64,000 nt of DNA, from assembly GCA_040285825.1 (NCBI GenBank), contig JAUPSS010000003.1, forward strand, positions 1,364,001-1,428,000, given 5' to 3'. Source of the stretch: Eukaryota sp. TZLM1-RC. Lineage: Eukaryota; Metamonada: BaSk clade. A program made the translations under genes and the position numbers. Under the pieces are notes generated by a model. That model was not told the origin of the DNA and ran no database searches. It saw only the letters and a list, made by a program, of their open reading frames with translations. How positions within the stretch are numbered: position 1 is the stretch's first letter; each line of letters starts with the position of its first letter. Shown in pieces: positions 39,095 to 49,469 of this stretch.

Positions 39095-40252
39095 ATGACA
39101 AACTCACAAACAGTCACTCCCTGGGAGGTAGCCGCAGATAGCGCTGTTGATTATGAAAAACTTCTCCGTGACTTTGGATGTTCTCCCATCACCCCTGAGT
39201 TATTGGCACGATTTGAGTCATTAACCGGACATGTTCCTCATACATGGTTACGTAGAGGCCTTTTCTTTTCTCACCGAGATTTATCTTCACTTTTGGATGC
39301 TTATGAAAAAGGCGAACCATTTTTCCTATATACTGGTAGAGGCCCTTCTTCAGAAAGTCTTCATCTAGGCCATCTTATTCCTTTTTTCTTCACCAAGTGG
39401 CTTCAGGAAGTTTTCAATGTTCCTTGTGTTATACAACTCACTGATGATGAGAAATATCTCTGGAAAGCACTTAAATGGGACGAAGCAAGGCGACTTGCTG
39501 TCGAAAACTCTAAAGATATAATTGCATGTGGATTCAACCCCAGTAAAACTTTCATCTTTAGAGATTCTGATTATATTGGAAAGCTATACCCCAACATTGT
39601 CAACATTCAACGGTTAACCACGTTCAACACTGCCAAGGCCATCTTTGGGTTTGACGATTCGTCTTCTATAGGAAAGATTGCCTTCCCTGCAGTCCAGGCA
39701 GCGCCTTCCTTTTCCACCTCTTTTCCAGTTGTTTTGAATGGTGCTCCTAATATGAGATGCTTGGTTCCTTGTGCTATTGACCAGGATCCTTACTTTAGGC
39801 TAACTAGGGATGTTGCACCGAGAATGAAGAAGAGAAAGCCTGCCTTGATTCACTCAAAGTTCTTCCCAGCTCTCCAAGGAAGTCAGTCAAAAATGTCTGG
39901 CTCTGATGGTAATTCTGCAGTATTTTTAACTGACACTGCTAATCAAATTAAAAAGAAGATTAATAAATTTGCCTTTTCTGGAGGCAGAACCACCACAGAA
40001 GAACATCGTCAACTTGGTGGACAACCTGAAGTTGATGTTTCTTATCAGTATTTGGAATTCTTTTTAGATGATGATGTTGAATTAGAACGTATCAGAACCG
40101 AGTACAAGAGCGGAAGAATGCTCACTGGGGAGTTGAAAGCTATTCTTATAAGGATATTACAGGGCATTGTAGGTAATCATCAAGAGAAAAGAAAAAATGT
40201 CTCTGATGAAATTGTTTTTGAGTTTATGAAAGAACGAAATTTATGTGAATAA
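39095..40252 (+). CDS. WARS1: tryptophanyl-tRNA synthetase, eukaryotic cytosolic type
   Basis: 385 residues from the ATG at 39095; the frame is open 22 codons further upstream (39029) but that extension is absent from the family. It charges tRNA-Trp. Class I signatures: HLGH (90-93) as the HIGH motif in [20 protein letters not shown], and KMSGS (266-270) as the KMSKS motif in [20 protein letters not shown]; the human enzyme has KMSAS there. The match to human WARS1 is close along the whole catalytic core ([67 protein letters not shown]). The N-terminal WHEP domain of animals is absent. It ends in TAA. Confidence 0.97.
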   Translation: MTNSQTVTPWEVAADSAVDYEKLLRDFGCSPITPELLARFESLTGHVPHTWLRRGLFFSHRDLSSLLDAYEKGEPFFLYTGRGPSSESLHLGHLIPFFFTKWLQEVFNVPCVIQLTDDEKYLWKALKWDEARRLAVENSKDIIACGFNPSKTFIFRDSDYIGKLYPNIVNIQRLTTFNTAKAIFGFDDSSSIGKIAFPAVQAAPSFSTSFPVVLNGAPNMRCLVPCAIDQDPYFRLTRDVAPRMKKRKPALIHSKFFPALQGSQSKMSGSDGNSAVFLTDTANQIKKKINKFAFSGGRTTTEEHRQLGGQPEVDVSYQYLEFFLDDDVELERIRTEYKSGRMLTGELKAILIRILQGIVGNHQEKRKNVSDEIVFEFMKERNLCE

Positions 40253-40308
40253 ATAAATAGTCTTTTGTTTTAAAAAATTTTAAATTTAAATTTTATTTTA
40301 TCATACAA

Positions 40309-43300
40309 TTACAATTTCTTACAATAACTTGGGGGAACATATTTTAATTCACCAAAATCATCAATGGCCACGAACCAACCGCTACGTTCTCCTACGACTT
40401 CTACTAATTGAGCTGGCCTAAGTGACATGTAATGAGGTGCGGGGGCTTCATAAGCAAACAAAGCTTGGTAGACAATTGATGCAGGTGGAGGTGGAGGTGG
40501 AGGCAATGAATCAGGATTGAATTCCGTAGTATCAGTGCCTGATTTGCTCTTTTCATCTGCCACATCATCATTTTGACCTATGGCGTCATCTTTGTGAACT
40601 GTATTGGATTCTTGATCCACACTGGTGACATTTGAATCTTCAACTTCTGTTTCCTTGACGGTAGTCTTTGGCTGTTCTACAATTACTTCAACTTTCTTCT
40701 CCTTGTTATCGTCTTCATTCTCTTCGTGTTCTTCTAACTTCTGCTCTTCCTGACTTGGTTCTTCAGGAGGCGGAGAGAGTGCTTCCCTTTCCTCAGCACT
40801 ATCTATTGTTTCCTTCACCTGTTTCCTGTTACTTCTGAATGTTGGGGGAGGGGGAGGACTGGACTGGACAGGAACATTAGGAGGAAATGAAGGTGCAGGG
40901 AAAAGCCCTTCTCTTATTTGTTTAAATAAATCACAAATTTTAGCTCTCAATTCTTCACAAGAGAGAGTAATTGAATTATCCACGATGCACCTGGACCAGC
41001 AAGGGCGAACTTGGAACTTACCCTGCAGCAAAGAAAGAGAAAAGAACTTTTTGCAAGAACCTAGGACAGCCACTACTTCATCAGAAAGCTTTGCTCGACA
41101 AATTTCATCTCCGAGTTTGCCAAATCTTTTACGTTCTTTAATAACCATATTCATTGAATTAATTTCTAAAACTACCTTAGTTTTGTGGGGGTTATTGGGA
41201 ACAACAAGCTTAATTGGAAATGAAACAGGGGATTGTTTTAATTCATTTAGGATCTGGGGTTTTGGTTGTGTAGATTGTGTGGAGAAAAGAGATTGATTGA
41301 TTGGTTGAGGTCTCGGTGGAATATCTTGATCTTGTGAATTCAAAACATTTTCCTTTGCTTTCTGATTAGTTTCTTTTGCATCTCTTTCTATTGGTTCTGT
41401 TACGGCTGTCTTCTCTTGGATTGTCTCTTCCATTGTCTCTTCTGTCAAGTTTTCTTTGTTGAAATTAGATTCTGCTGAACTTTCAGACAGCTTCTGTACT
41501 TCACAAACACCCTCTCTCTTTCCAACCAAACTAAGTCTTTCTACTTCTGGATCATGATCTTCCACCTCCACAGTCTCAATGGTATCTACTGCTACCTCAG
41601 TATGGCAAAGCTTTGATCTTGGAGTGCCCGGTAAAGCCATTGAAGAGGAAGGGGAAGGTGCTTCTCGAGTAGGAGGGTGAAGTTCGTACAAATCACAATC
41701 ATCGACGGCAACCATGACATCATCACTTTCCTTTTCTCGACTCTTCCCTTGATCTCCACTTCTAAAGCTTGGTCTTGGGGGAAGGTTTGGTTTTGATGGA
41801 TGGGCAGAAGGGGGGTTGGCAGGAAGGGAAACTGTCAAATCAGCAATTGATTGAACTGGATTTTGATCTGATTGAGATGGTTGTGTATCCTCTGCTTTTT
41901 CATTTTCTTTCACTTCTTCTTTCTCTTCTTCTTTCTCTTCTTCTTTTTCTTCTGTTACATAAACTTCTGGGCTATGCAAAGCACTTTCCTCGCCATCCAA
42001 CACCTTGGCAGCTGTAAAAGGAGTGGTGACGTCATCAGACCAATTGATAACGTGATCATGAAGGTCGGCAGGGTGGGGCTCAGGTGGGGGGAGGGGGTCT
42101 TCCTCAGTCAAAGGTTTTGATTCGTGACTAGATTGATCATTTTGAACTGGTTCTATTTGAGCATTATACACAGTTGGCGCTGAATTTGATCCAATTTGAT
42201 CAATTTCTTGAATTTTCGACTTGCGGAGATTTTCAAGCCGCTCCAATTCTGATTTGAGTGAAGCTATTTTCTGAGCAACAGATGACAACTCTTCATTTGA
42301 TTGATTAGGGTTTGATTGATTAGGGTTTGATTGATTAGGGTTTGATTGTTCCACAGTTGATTGATTAGGAACCTCCTCCTTTTGCAAAACTTGCTTTGTC
42401 ACATTCTTGACGGGAGTACCTCTATCCAAATTATCAACTTTTGATTGCTGATTTGAATGCTCTGTCATTGACCCTTTCGGACTAGGAGTTGCCGACCTAA
42501 CTTCCGACCTATTCTGATTCTTTAATTTACTTTCCAATCCCATATGCATTTCCCTCACAGAGTCCAACAACTTTTTCTCATTGACGACTGCACTAGAAAA
42601 CCCATTCAAAGGAACTTCCTTTGCTTTTGGGGGACTCCTTAATGGAGAGTCCCTGGATTTCAAAGGACTGGAACGTGATCTTGGAGAAGCAGCAGGAGAA
42701 CAAAGAAAGTGAGTTATTCTTGAATTTCTGGACAAAACATCTGCCACTCTGTTGCACTGAGAAGGAGACATGGAATTTGAAGATAAATTCAGTGCAATTA
42801 AAGAGGGGTGATTACAAACCACTTGAGCAATGTCCAGACAACCATTATAAAAAGGAATGTCATTGGACCTCAAATTGAGAAAAACAAGCGTCCTATTTAG
42901 TGTTAGAGCTGAAACTAAAGCAGTGGCTCCTTCCTTTGAAATGGAGTTGCTCGAGAGATCTAACCTTTTAAGGAAGGTATTAGCTCTAAGGGCATGACTG
43001 ATCTCAATAGTACCAACATCACCAAGCTTGTTTGAGCCTAAGTGAAGTTCTTTAAGACTGGGATTGGCGGTTAAAAACTGTTTTAAAGCTGGCCCGATTG
43101 CAGATGTGAGGTTGTTAGACCATAAATTTAAATGAACCAGTTTTTTGCTTCCGGATAAGATTTTCCCGGCACCATCATCACCAATATTATTGGCAAACAT
43201 ATCCAAGTGAACCAGGGCACAATGAGGAAGAACTGCTGCTAGTTTGGCAGCACCTTCAGCAGTGATAGCGTTGGCTCCAAGGTTGAGTTGAGCAAGGGTC

Positions 43301-43727
43301 CTGTTTGAGAAAAGAGCGTGGGAGAGATGGGAGACACCCTTGTCTGAGATGGAGTTGTAACGTAGAAAGAGGGAACGAAGGGATTTGTTTGTGGGGAGAG
43401 CAGAAGAAAGCGAAATGAGGCCTTCATCAGTTATTCGGTTACCAGCAAGATCAAGAACTTGAAGGTCACATTCAGGAGAAGAGAGGTATTGAGCAAAGAG
43501 TGGGCATGAGCTGTCGGTAATACGGTTAGAGCCAAGGTCAACGAAGCTATGATGAATATGATAGATTAAGCATACCGTAAGCGTTTAAACTGAAGCAGAG
43601 TTGATACTGATAGATCTGTGACGAGTTGGTTAAAGAATTTGACCGAAAGTGGTCCAATATTCTGTGATTGACGTTTGAGGAGTGTGTGTAACTCATCAAT
43701 GGACGAAACAGATAGTTCGTCGCCCAT
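40309..43727 (-). CDS. leucine-rich-repeat protein with C-terminal SH3 domain (two exons)
   Basis: complement(join(40309..43546,43576..43727)), 1129 residues. Residues ~50-330 are ribonuclease-inhibitor-type LRRs (LRFVDLGSNRITD, LQVLDLAGNRITDEGLISLS, LVHLNLWSNNLTSAIGPALK). A long disordered part follows with NPNQS repeats (~450), an acidic E/K run (~600), a folded segment (~820-930, SFPIKLVVPNNPHKTKVVLE to SRCIVDNSITLSCEELRAKI) that could be PH-like, Pro-rich patches, and an SH3-like domain at the extreme C-terminus (YQALFAYEAP, RSGWFVAIDDFGELKYVPPS). LRR plus Pro-rich plus SH3 suggests an actin or cortex scaffold. A 29-nt intron must be removed to give a continuous first LRR; the ATG at 43727 precedes a 50-residue helical leader. 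Confidence 0.85.
42297..42347 (-). repeat. 15-bp tandem repeat encoding NPNQS
   Basis: Three perfect 15-bp units, read on the plus strand as TTGATTGATTAGGGT permutations, encode (NPNQS)n in the LRR-SH3 protein. They contain TTAGGG but with a 15-bp period, so this is a coding minisatellite and not telomeric DNA. Confidence 0.9.
43547..43575 (-). other. 29-nt spliceosomal intron in the LRR-SH3 gene
   Basis: Starts GTATGCTTAATC and ends TTCATCATAG. Splicing joins FKRLR to FVDLGSNRITD, restoring the first LRR. Length is not a multiple of three. Confidence 0.88.
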
Positions 43728-43929
43728 TCTTTGGTATAATATTAAGAGAAGGTTTCTCAAGAAAGTTTGTGGTTTTTGAAATGCATACTTTCTTCAAGCA
43801 TCATTCAAACTTATTCCAAGAACCTTCATCCTTGGTGAGATCGTGCACAAACGTTCTAGAATCCTCAAATAATTGGCCACCAATCTCAGTGAGCCCATTT
43901 TTCTTCTAAAACAATACGTAGCTTCGAAG

Positions 43930-45735
43930 CTAGTGTCTTTGTGCTCTCTGGAACGCTTCTAGTCTTGTTCCATAGTAGTGCTCACTGAGTGCAATTTCTA
44001 GCTGATTTAGTGATGCAGAAATGTCTCTAGACCAAACTTGATTACATTCCGGACAACTGAAATAGGCGTTGTGAACTTTAACTTCACCATCAACTTCTCG
44101 ATAGATCTTTTGGTGTAGCATCTTGCAGCAGTTCACCTTTGCAGATGTCATATATTCATCTCCGATCTTCACATTAGCAAATGAGCGTGGTGTTTTCACT
44201 TTTTGACGTGATGTACCACCACCTCCATTGCCAAATCACACCTTTACTTCTCGACCGTTTGCAAATTTTTTCACTTTGCTGATAATTGAGCTGACTCTTT
44301 TCTGTTTTCTTATAAAGAAGTCAAATGTGTTTCTCCCCAATGCTTTTCGAGCACTCAGATATAATTGCTGCTTAAGCAATGATCGTCTTTCGTTAGTGCC
44401 TTCATAGTCCTTATAGTCACCGATAGTTGATATTTCAAGCAGATAATGGTTCAATTTCTGCACCTCATAAACATCTATTGATGAGTGGGTCAGTGAAGCG
44501 GAGTGATTGGTTTTTCGTTGCTTTGGTGTCAAGAAGATATTGGATACGGTCGGCCCTGAACGTGTTCCAGTGCTGGAACCACATAGATTTGAGTGGTTGG
44601 GGTCGATGGCCCAGAACACCTTTTCCATTTCGTCATCAGGTGCCTGCCACTCAGTAGCTTTTGGTTTCTGGCGAGGTCTTGGCCGTTCAACCTTGGCTCG
44701 CAGTGTGTGTTTTCTATTCCGAGTGGTTTCGTAGTAATCAAGTTCCCCTCTGGATCTCTTATCAGCCAAGGCTTCTCCAGACAATCTCACTCGTGCTGCT
44801 TTTGGCTGGGGTGAGAAAGTTATACGGACACTATCACCATTAGAAGACACAGTAGTAGTCCTTTTGTAGTAGTCATAAGCTTTTGTTCTGAAAAATAAAT
44901 AAGGGTTTTTCAAAGTTGTGTGTGATGTGTTTTTGGAGATACAAATGGTCGAGAACCCATATGGAAAAGGGAACAAAAGCAGGCTTCAAACTAGCAATAG
45001 GGGTGACTCTCTGTCGTCTGAAGGTATGCGGAAAATTTGCTCGAGGTGGTTTTCGATTGTTAATCCGCAACGAAGGATGTAGGTACTGTTTGGTTGATTA
45101 AGAATCACGCTTCGGGAAGAGTATTGTACCTTTGCAGATCTCCAACCTAAAAGTTAAATAAACTAGCAGCCAAAGTATGGTGTGTGTTGAACCAAGACAG
45201 AAGAGGTTCCCGAAAGTTGGTTTTGTTGTGAAGTACAGAGCCAGAATATGTGGCTGGTGCAGGGCAGTTAAGACCGACTGCCTACGAGCGGAAGAAGTTG
45301 AGCTTTCAAGACACAAGACCACCAGCTAGGAGCTGCTGGTAATTGTCATGCAGCTGTCGGTAGCTTGCATCCACCACTTGTTGGAAAGGCCTACTAGTGG
45401 GTAGCGCATGATTAGGCCCTTTCTTGACATGAACAAAACAGCCAACGGCCTTGATGTAGAGGTTCGCTGGAGTTTCTCACACACGTGACCTCTGTCAGGT
45501 CTGTTGAATGGATGTCTGATTTTCGGCTCAGAGACGCCACAAAGTCAAGACACTGGATCCAGAATTGATGCTGTATCAGGAAATGACTGTTTTCAAGAAA
45601 GAGTACATCAAAAACTCTGGTCAGCTGTCCATCAATATAGTCACATACTGGCTGCTCAAAGAACTGATGAAGAGAACAGGCACGTGTCCATGACTGCATA
45701 AACCCTACTGAAAGTAGAAGATTTACAGCCAATCA
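43930..45735 (-). mobile_element. Fanzor-like (eukaryotic TnpB-related) nuclease gene, recently inactivated
   Basis: Minus strand. Upstream frames (45732-45412, 45322-45098, 45070-44873) are broken and carry only weak N-terminal similarity. From 44976 to 43930 a single frame of 349 codons is interrupted by one TGA (44236-44238). In order: FPFPYGFSTICIS (TnpB/Fanzor-type wedge strand), RuvC-I VFWAIDPNHSNL with Asp at 44602-44604, a helical linker, the FGNGGGGTS block, zinc finger with VNCCKMLH and FSCPECNQVW, RuvC-III SRDISASLNQL with Asp at 44023-44025, and a GTRLEAFQR end. Fanzors are RNA-guided nucleases carried by eukaryotic transposons. Paralogous fragments at 17.3, 18.9 and 38.6 kb have Trp (TGG) at the TGA position, so it is a nonsense mutation. 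Confidence 0.75.
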
Positions 45736-46039
45736 GAAACGATTGATTTTTGAGTTTTAATTACTTATGGACTTTGGTCTATTTTCAACTTCTTACATCC
45801 ACAAAACAGTAAAACATGGACAAAATGATAAATAGACACATTTATAATGGATACTGGACCTTCTTCAATGATTATCTTGCCTAAAAGTAGTAATCTGATG
45901 TCAAATTTGATGAAGATGTAGTAAGTCACAGCTGTTGTCTGTTTACTGAAGGGGTTTGCAGATTCATTCAATGAGTTCGTATAAAATTTCACAATGTATT
46001 TCCTTCTTTCAGTTCTTCCCTTGTTGTTTTGGTGTAGTT
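45736..46039. other. intergenic, nothing recognised
   Basis: 300 bp between two transposon relics in opposite orientation. No motif found; the 5' end of the Fanzor-like locus may lie in it. Confidence 0.3.
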
Positions 46040-46660
46040 TTGCGTTTTTCATTGTTGTCAACTCTGAACTACTTCGAAGTCATGCGTTTTCTTCATCTAC
46101 TTTTGGTGGAATTAATTTCGCAAAATCGTTTATTCTCTGTCAAGCTGCTTTCCTTGGTGGAGAGAAAAATTTTGTTTTTGAATTTTCCAACCGCTTTTCA
46201 AATGATGTTGATTTACTGATTTCTACTAGTAATAATTATTAAAGAGACCTTGAAAATGCTGTTGATTGTTTACCCCCTGAAATTTGGACTAAATGTCTTC
46301 TCGATAATGTACAGGAAATACTACTTAAAACAATAGTAAATTTGAGGTATTGTGTTCAAAATTGCAGCAAAAATTGACAGTAGTTTTTGAAGGTTTTGAT
46401 TATATTGTTTGACTTGGCTGGGCCAAAAATGGTAATCCCCTTTTCGCAAACTTGTTGTGAGATGCTCAAAACAGTTTTTGTTCGTGTTTTGTTACTCAGA
46501 TTCCCCAAATTTATGGTCTTCTTTTAGGTGATACCACATTTTATTGTACAATGGGCAATCGATGTTTTATTTGGCCTGATAACGTGCCGCATAATTTTAG
46601 TTGTAAATGTGGGTCCACTACAATACCTGATATTTTTCTTTGTTTAAGAAAAGTACCTTT
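46040..46660 (+). mobile_element. non-LTR retrotransposon fragment, region before the finger
   Basis: Plus-strand pieces: FGGINFAKSFILCQAAFLGG and FEFSNRFSND (compare YGGSGWTKASILTSCVFFGG and FEFSERFADW in the 55.3 kb copy), then DCLPPEIWTKCLLDNVQEIL (compare DNLPSDIWIQCFPQNVQEIA at 3.06 kb), and the start of a finger (SCKCGST). Many stops and frameshifts. It links the reverse-transcriptase end of the ORF to the finger and so helps order the lineage A/B domains. Confidence 0.7.
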
Positions 46661-46859
46661 TTAAATAATAATTCTTTCACAATCAATCCTCATTTTAAGT
46701 ATAATTTAATTCCACTTCAGACCACTGAAATACCTGGGCATGCTTTACGGGATGCCCAGGCAATTTACAGAAATTTAATCCCAGGTTAATCCAATATCCT
46801 GAAAAATTCTGAAGCGTTACGGGTGAAAATATACAAAAATTCCAACATTAATATTGGAA

Positions 46860-48039
46860 ACGGATAAGGTGAACGGGTAAAAGAGTTTTCCATCAGAAAG
46901 ATTATTGCTTTAACTTTTCTATGACTGATGGTGTAAATTGCTCATTACATCTCATACGAAGAGATAAAGCTGGGAAGAGTCGCCTCAAGAAGCCAGAAAA
47001 AGGTGAAAAAGATCCGCACTTGACTGAAATTCCACGAGATGAGCTGATCAACATTACCTTTACAGTAATTGACCCTGGCATTAAGGACCAATTGATGGCT
47101 GGGAAACGAAAATTAAATTGCCCAAATCCCAACATGTTAACTGAACCACACTCAACCCCAACAGATTCATGATTAGAATGGGACGAATGGCGTCATGAAG
47201 AAAACAAAGGAAGAAAAAGAGGTTTTATTAACAGAATGAAAAATACAAAAAGGCAAAACAAAAGATTCTAGCCTTCGGGTCAAAAAAATCCTCCTCCTGC
47301 AAATGAAAACAAGAAAACAAAATTAAAAGAATATATTTTCAAGAGGCTCACTGCTCCTCAAAGGAGAAGAGAAACTCTGAACAAAGACCATCAAAAATTC
47401 CAAAAGGATGGTAAGGAATCATGGATATATCAAAACAAAACTGTAAAGAAATGGGAAGAAGAATAAAAACAATTTTTTTAAAAAAACTCTACATCATGAA
47501 AAATTCCTAAATTACTGCAAGGCAAAAACAACTTCTCCATGTTGGAGCTTTTTACTTTAATTAAGAGTCGTGAAGCTAAGAAGATTCATGGCCACAGAGA
47601 GGTTTGAAGCAAAATGGATGAATGAATTTGAAAATAAAATTGGAGGTCCAGAAAATAACATTGTAGACTACAATTTGTAGTGATGGGTGATTGGAAGCAT
47701 ACCAATTTTAAACAACAAGCACCTACAAAGAATGTTGGTAAACGAAAGGTGTTTAAAAAAAGCAACTTCCGTCTACTGCTGCTGAACGAATATAGAACAA
47801 GTTGTCGATGTCATGCATGTGTACTCGAGGGAAAAGAAGGCGAACATGTAAAGAAGCATCGAGTACCTAACCCAGACCCGTACAGGAGAGCAAAGACTCC
47901 AACAGTCTTTAGACATGGATTACTCACTTGCAAGAAGCGTGGATGTCTATGGAGTCGTAATGCCAATGCTGTTCTTAATATGATTCATGATGTAGATCAG
48001 TATCTCAAAGGAAATGAAAGTCCTCAAACAATCCTTTGA
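46860..48039 (+). mobile_element. second Fanzor-like gene, decayed, mostly one frame
   Basis: One plus-strand frame runs from NFSMTDGVNCSLHLIRR (46.9 kb) through RuvC-I ITFTVIDPGIKDQLMAG (Asp at 47071-47073), an Arg/Lys-rich linker interrupted by in-frame stops at 47170 and near 47270 and 47464, to QFVVMGDWKHTNFKQ (47.67 kb), LLLLNEYRTSCRCHAC and FRHGLLTCKKRGCLWSRNAN, ending NESPQTIL at 48039. Between 47.6 and 47.67 kb the sense sequence (ERFEAKWMNEFENKIGGPEN) shifts frame and returns. Block order TDG, RuvC-I, VxGDW, EYRTS/Cys pair, HGL..C...C, R-x-x-NA is that of Fanzor/TnpB. The RuvC-III Asp expected after Arg is Asn (AAT, 47959-47961). It is a different subfamily from the 44 kb copy. Confidence 0.78.
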
Positions 48040-48113
48040 AAGACCTCTAAATCATTTCATCTTCAGTAATCTCAACGGTTTACTACTATTTGACATTTTT
48101 GTGCTATTAGCCG

Positions 48114-48527
48114 ATGTCACTGCTTCAAGCTCTTCAAACAGCAGTTCAAGATACCTATTCAAACAGTGAGGATTCGTGTTCCTCGTCTGAGAATGAAGAT
48201 ATCTCAACCTTAACAGCTGAGGTCGATAAACAGATTATGGAGGAAAAGGTTCAGAAGAAGATTACACATCTACGCAAACTTAACAAGGAAAAACCTCACA
48301 AGAAACCTTCTAATGATGACGCAGCACACGAACGACATTTACTGAAACTTGGAACCAAGGGGATTGTCAAGTTTTTCAATGCTATTTCAGAACATCAGCG
48401 TCAACAGCGTTGTAGTTCTCGACCTGAAAATACACGATCATTTGCTGAACTTATTGATAGTAAAATGTCTGTTGAACCTCCAGTCAAAACTTCACGAATA
48501 TCCAATGACATATTGGATGATATTTGA
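48114..48527 (+). CDS. RRP15: RRP15-like ribosome biogenesis protein
   Basis: 137 residues, ATG at 48114. Rrp15 is a nucleolar protein of pre-60S particles needed for cleavage within ITS1 and ITS2. The N-terminal third is acidic/Ser-rich, the middle basic. The hallmark block is ERHLLKLGTKGIVKFFNAIS followed by EHQRQQ, matching the (L)-x-K/R-x-(A/G)-T-(R/K)-G-(V/I)-V-x-(L/F)-FNA-(V/I)-x-x-x-Q signature of Rrp15. The RSFAELIDSK segment corresponds to the family's FLxLL-type end. Shorter than yeast Rrp15 (250 aa). It starts only 74 bp after a Fanzor-like relic and is convergent with LSM7. Confidence 0.72.
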   Translation: MSLLQALQTAVQDTYSNSEDSCSSSENEDISTLTAEVDKQIMEEKVQKKITHLRKLNKEKPHKKPSNDDAAHERHLLKLGTKGIVKFFNAISEHQRQQRCSSRPENTRSFAELIDSKMSVEPPVKTSRISNDILDDI

Positions 48528-48629
48528 GTATTTAGTTTTATTTAGTATGTAGTTTATTATTTTTACGAATTTAGAACAAGATTTGCTTTCAAAACCTTAA
48601 TAAATAGTTACAACAGTTACAAAAAGAAA

Positions 48630-48878
48630 TTATAATGGATATACAGCAGCAATTCCAGCACCCTTGATAACACCCATTCCAAGTGAACGTTTCTTGTCAG
48701 TAACGACACTCAAATCAGAGGGATCTCTTAAAAGTTCTGACATGTCTGCAAGTACACAGTTCAGTAGTGAATCGTAGCCCTTCAAGGTTCCTGTAAACTG
48801 CCTCCCACCAGCAAGTGTTATGTGTATGTCCTTGTTGATAAATCGATGTAGATCAATGATATCTCTGCGTTGGGACAT
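48630..48878 (-). CDS. LSM7: U6 snRNA-associated Sm-like protein LSM7
   Basis: 82 residues, ATG at 48878. LSM7 is part of both the Lsm2-8 ring (U6 snRNA 3' end) and the Lsm1-7 ring (mRNA decapping). The start DIIDLHRFINKDIHITLAGG corresponds to the LSM7 ILDLSKYIDK start; Sm1 continues GRQFTGTLKGYDSLLNCVL (GREASGILKGFDPLLNLVL in human); ELLRDPSDL matches the LSM7 EYMRDPDD loop; Sm2 is LGMGVIKGAGIAAVYPL with the (V/I)-x-(R/K)-G core. It lacks the short basic N-terminal extension. It ends about 100 bp from RRP15, tail-to-tail. Confidence 0.9.
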   Translation of the reverse strand: MSQRRDIIDLHRFINKDIHITLAGGRQFTGTLKGYDSLLNCVLADMSELLRDPSDLSVVTDKKRSLGMGVIKGAGIAAVYPL

Positions 48879-49469
48879 CGGCTAACAACTATAATTTTAG
48901 GTAAAACTATTTGAGATTACTGGTGGATGAAGATGAAAAAAATCAATGTGAGGTTTTCATTTTTTTTGAGATGCCAAGAGTTGTTCATATTCTCCATTTT
49001 AGATTTCAAGTAAGTAATACATTATTACACGTATAAATCACAGTACTTAACGTTCTATTTGGTTCTAAGTCGGTCTTGTCCTGTGATGCATCATTATATT
49101 CTTTTGTAAGTCATTCACAACAATTGCTGACTTTTGTTTGTTCAAGCAGAGAAAGTCTTTGAGCTCAAGAACTCGTTCTGACAATGAAAACAAGTTGCAT
49201 ACTTCCAACAATAGCTCCTTCAATATTGTGTCAATTGTAGTTGTTTCAATTGCCCAAAATTGGACAGCATTTCACAAGTTTCAATATGGTTCTGTGTGGC
49301 ACCATTATTTTGTGAATGTAGAGAATGTCTCAACTGGTTGTTGGTACACACCTAGATTTCCTGTAGTTATCCTAAGAAACACGAAGACAAAATCAACAAA
49401 CAGCAAAGAATTCTGAATTTAAATATCAAAAACTATATCAAAAACTAAAACTAGCCTCCTAAAAACAAA
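48879..49469. other. 0.6 kb intergenic region, nothing firm
   Basis: Lies between LSM7 and RRP12. A 92-codon plus-strand frame (49138-49416) is open and rich in Ser, Asn and Val, but has no ATG that is convincing and no recognised motif. The end of the stretch must hold the LSM7 promoter. Confidence 0.35.

Noticed and set aside
42297-42347. TTAGGG-type telomeric repeat
   Set aside because: The period is 15 bp, the units encode NPNQS in frame in a conserved-looking gene, and there is no TTAGGG array.
44236-44238. TGA read as tryptophan (alternative genetic code) in the Fanzor-like gene
   Set aside because: Conserved genes such as SYF1 end in TGA at the expected place, and TAA and TAG also end conserved genes. 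The TGA here is best explained as a nonsense mutation of TGG.
44873-45101. GT-AG intron to repair the Fanzor N-terminal frameshift
   Set aside because: A TTTTCAG acceptor exists near 44.89 kb but no GT donor at a suitable place links the frames; decay by frameshift is simpler.
46860-48039. multi-exon functional Fanzor gene with introns hiding the stops
   Set aside because: The stops fall inside sequence that continues the same frame with sensible residues on both sides, and no pair of GT-AG sites of about 30 nt surrounds them.
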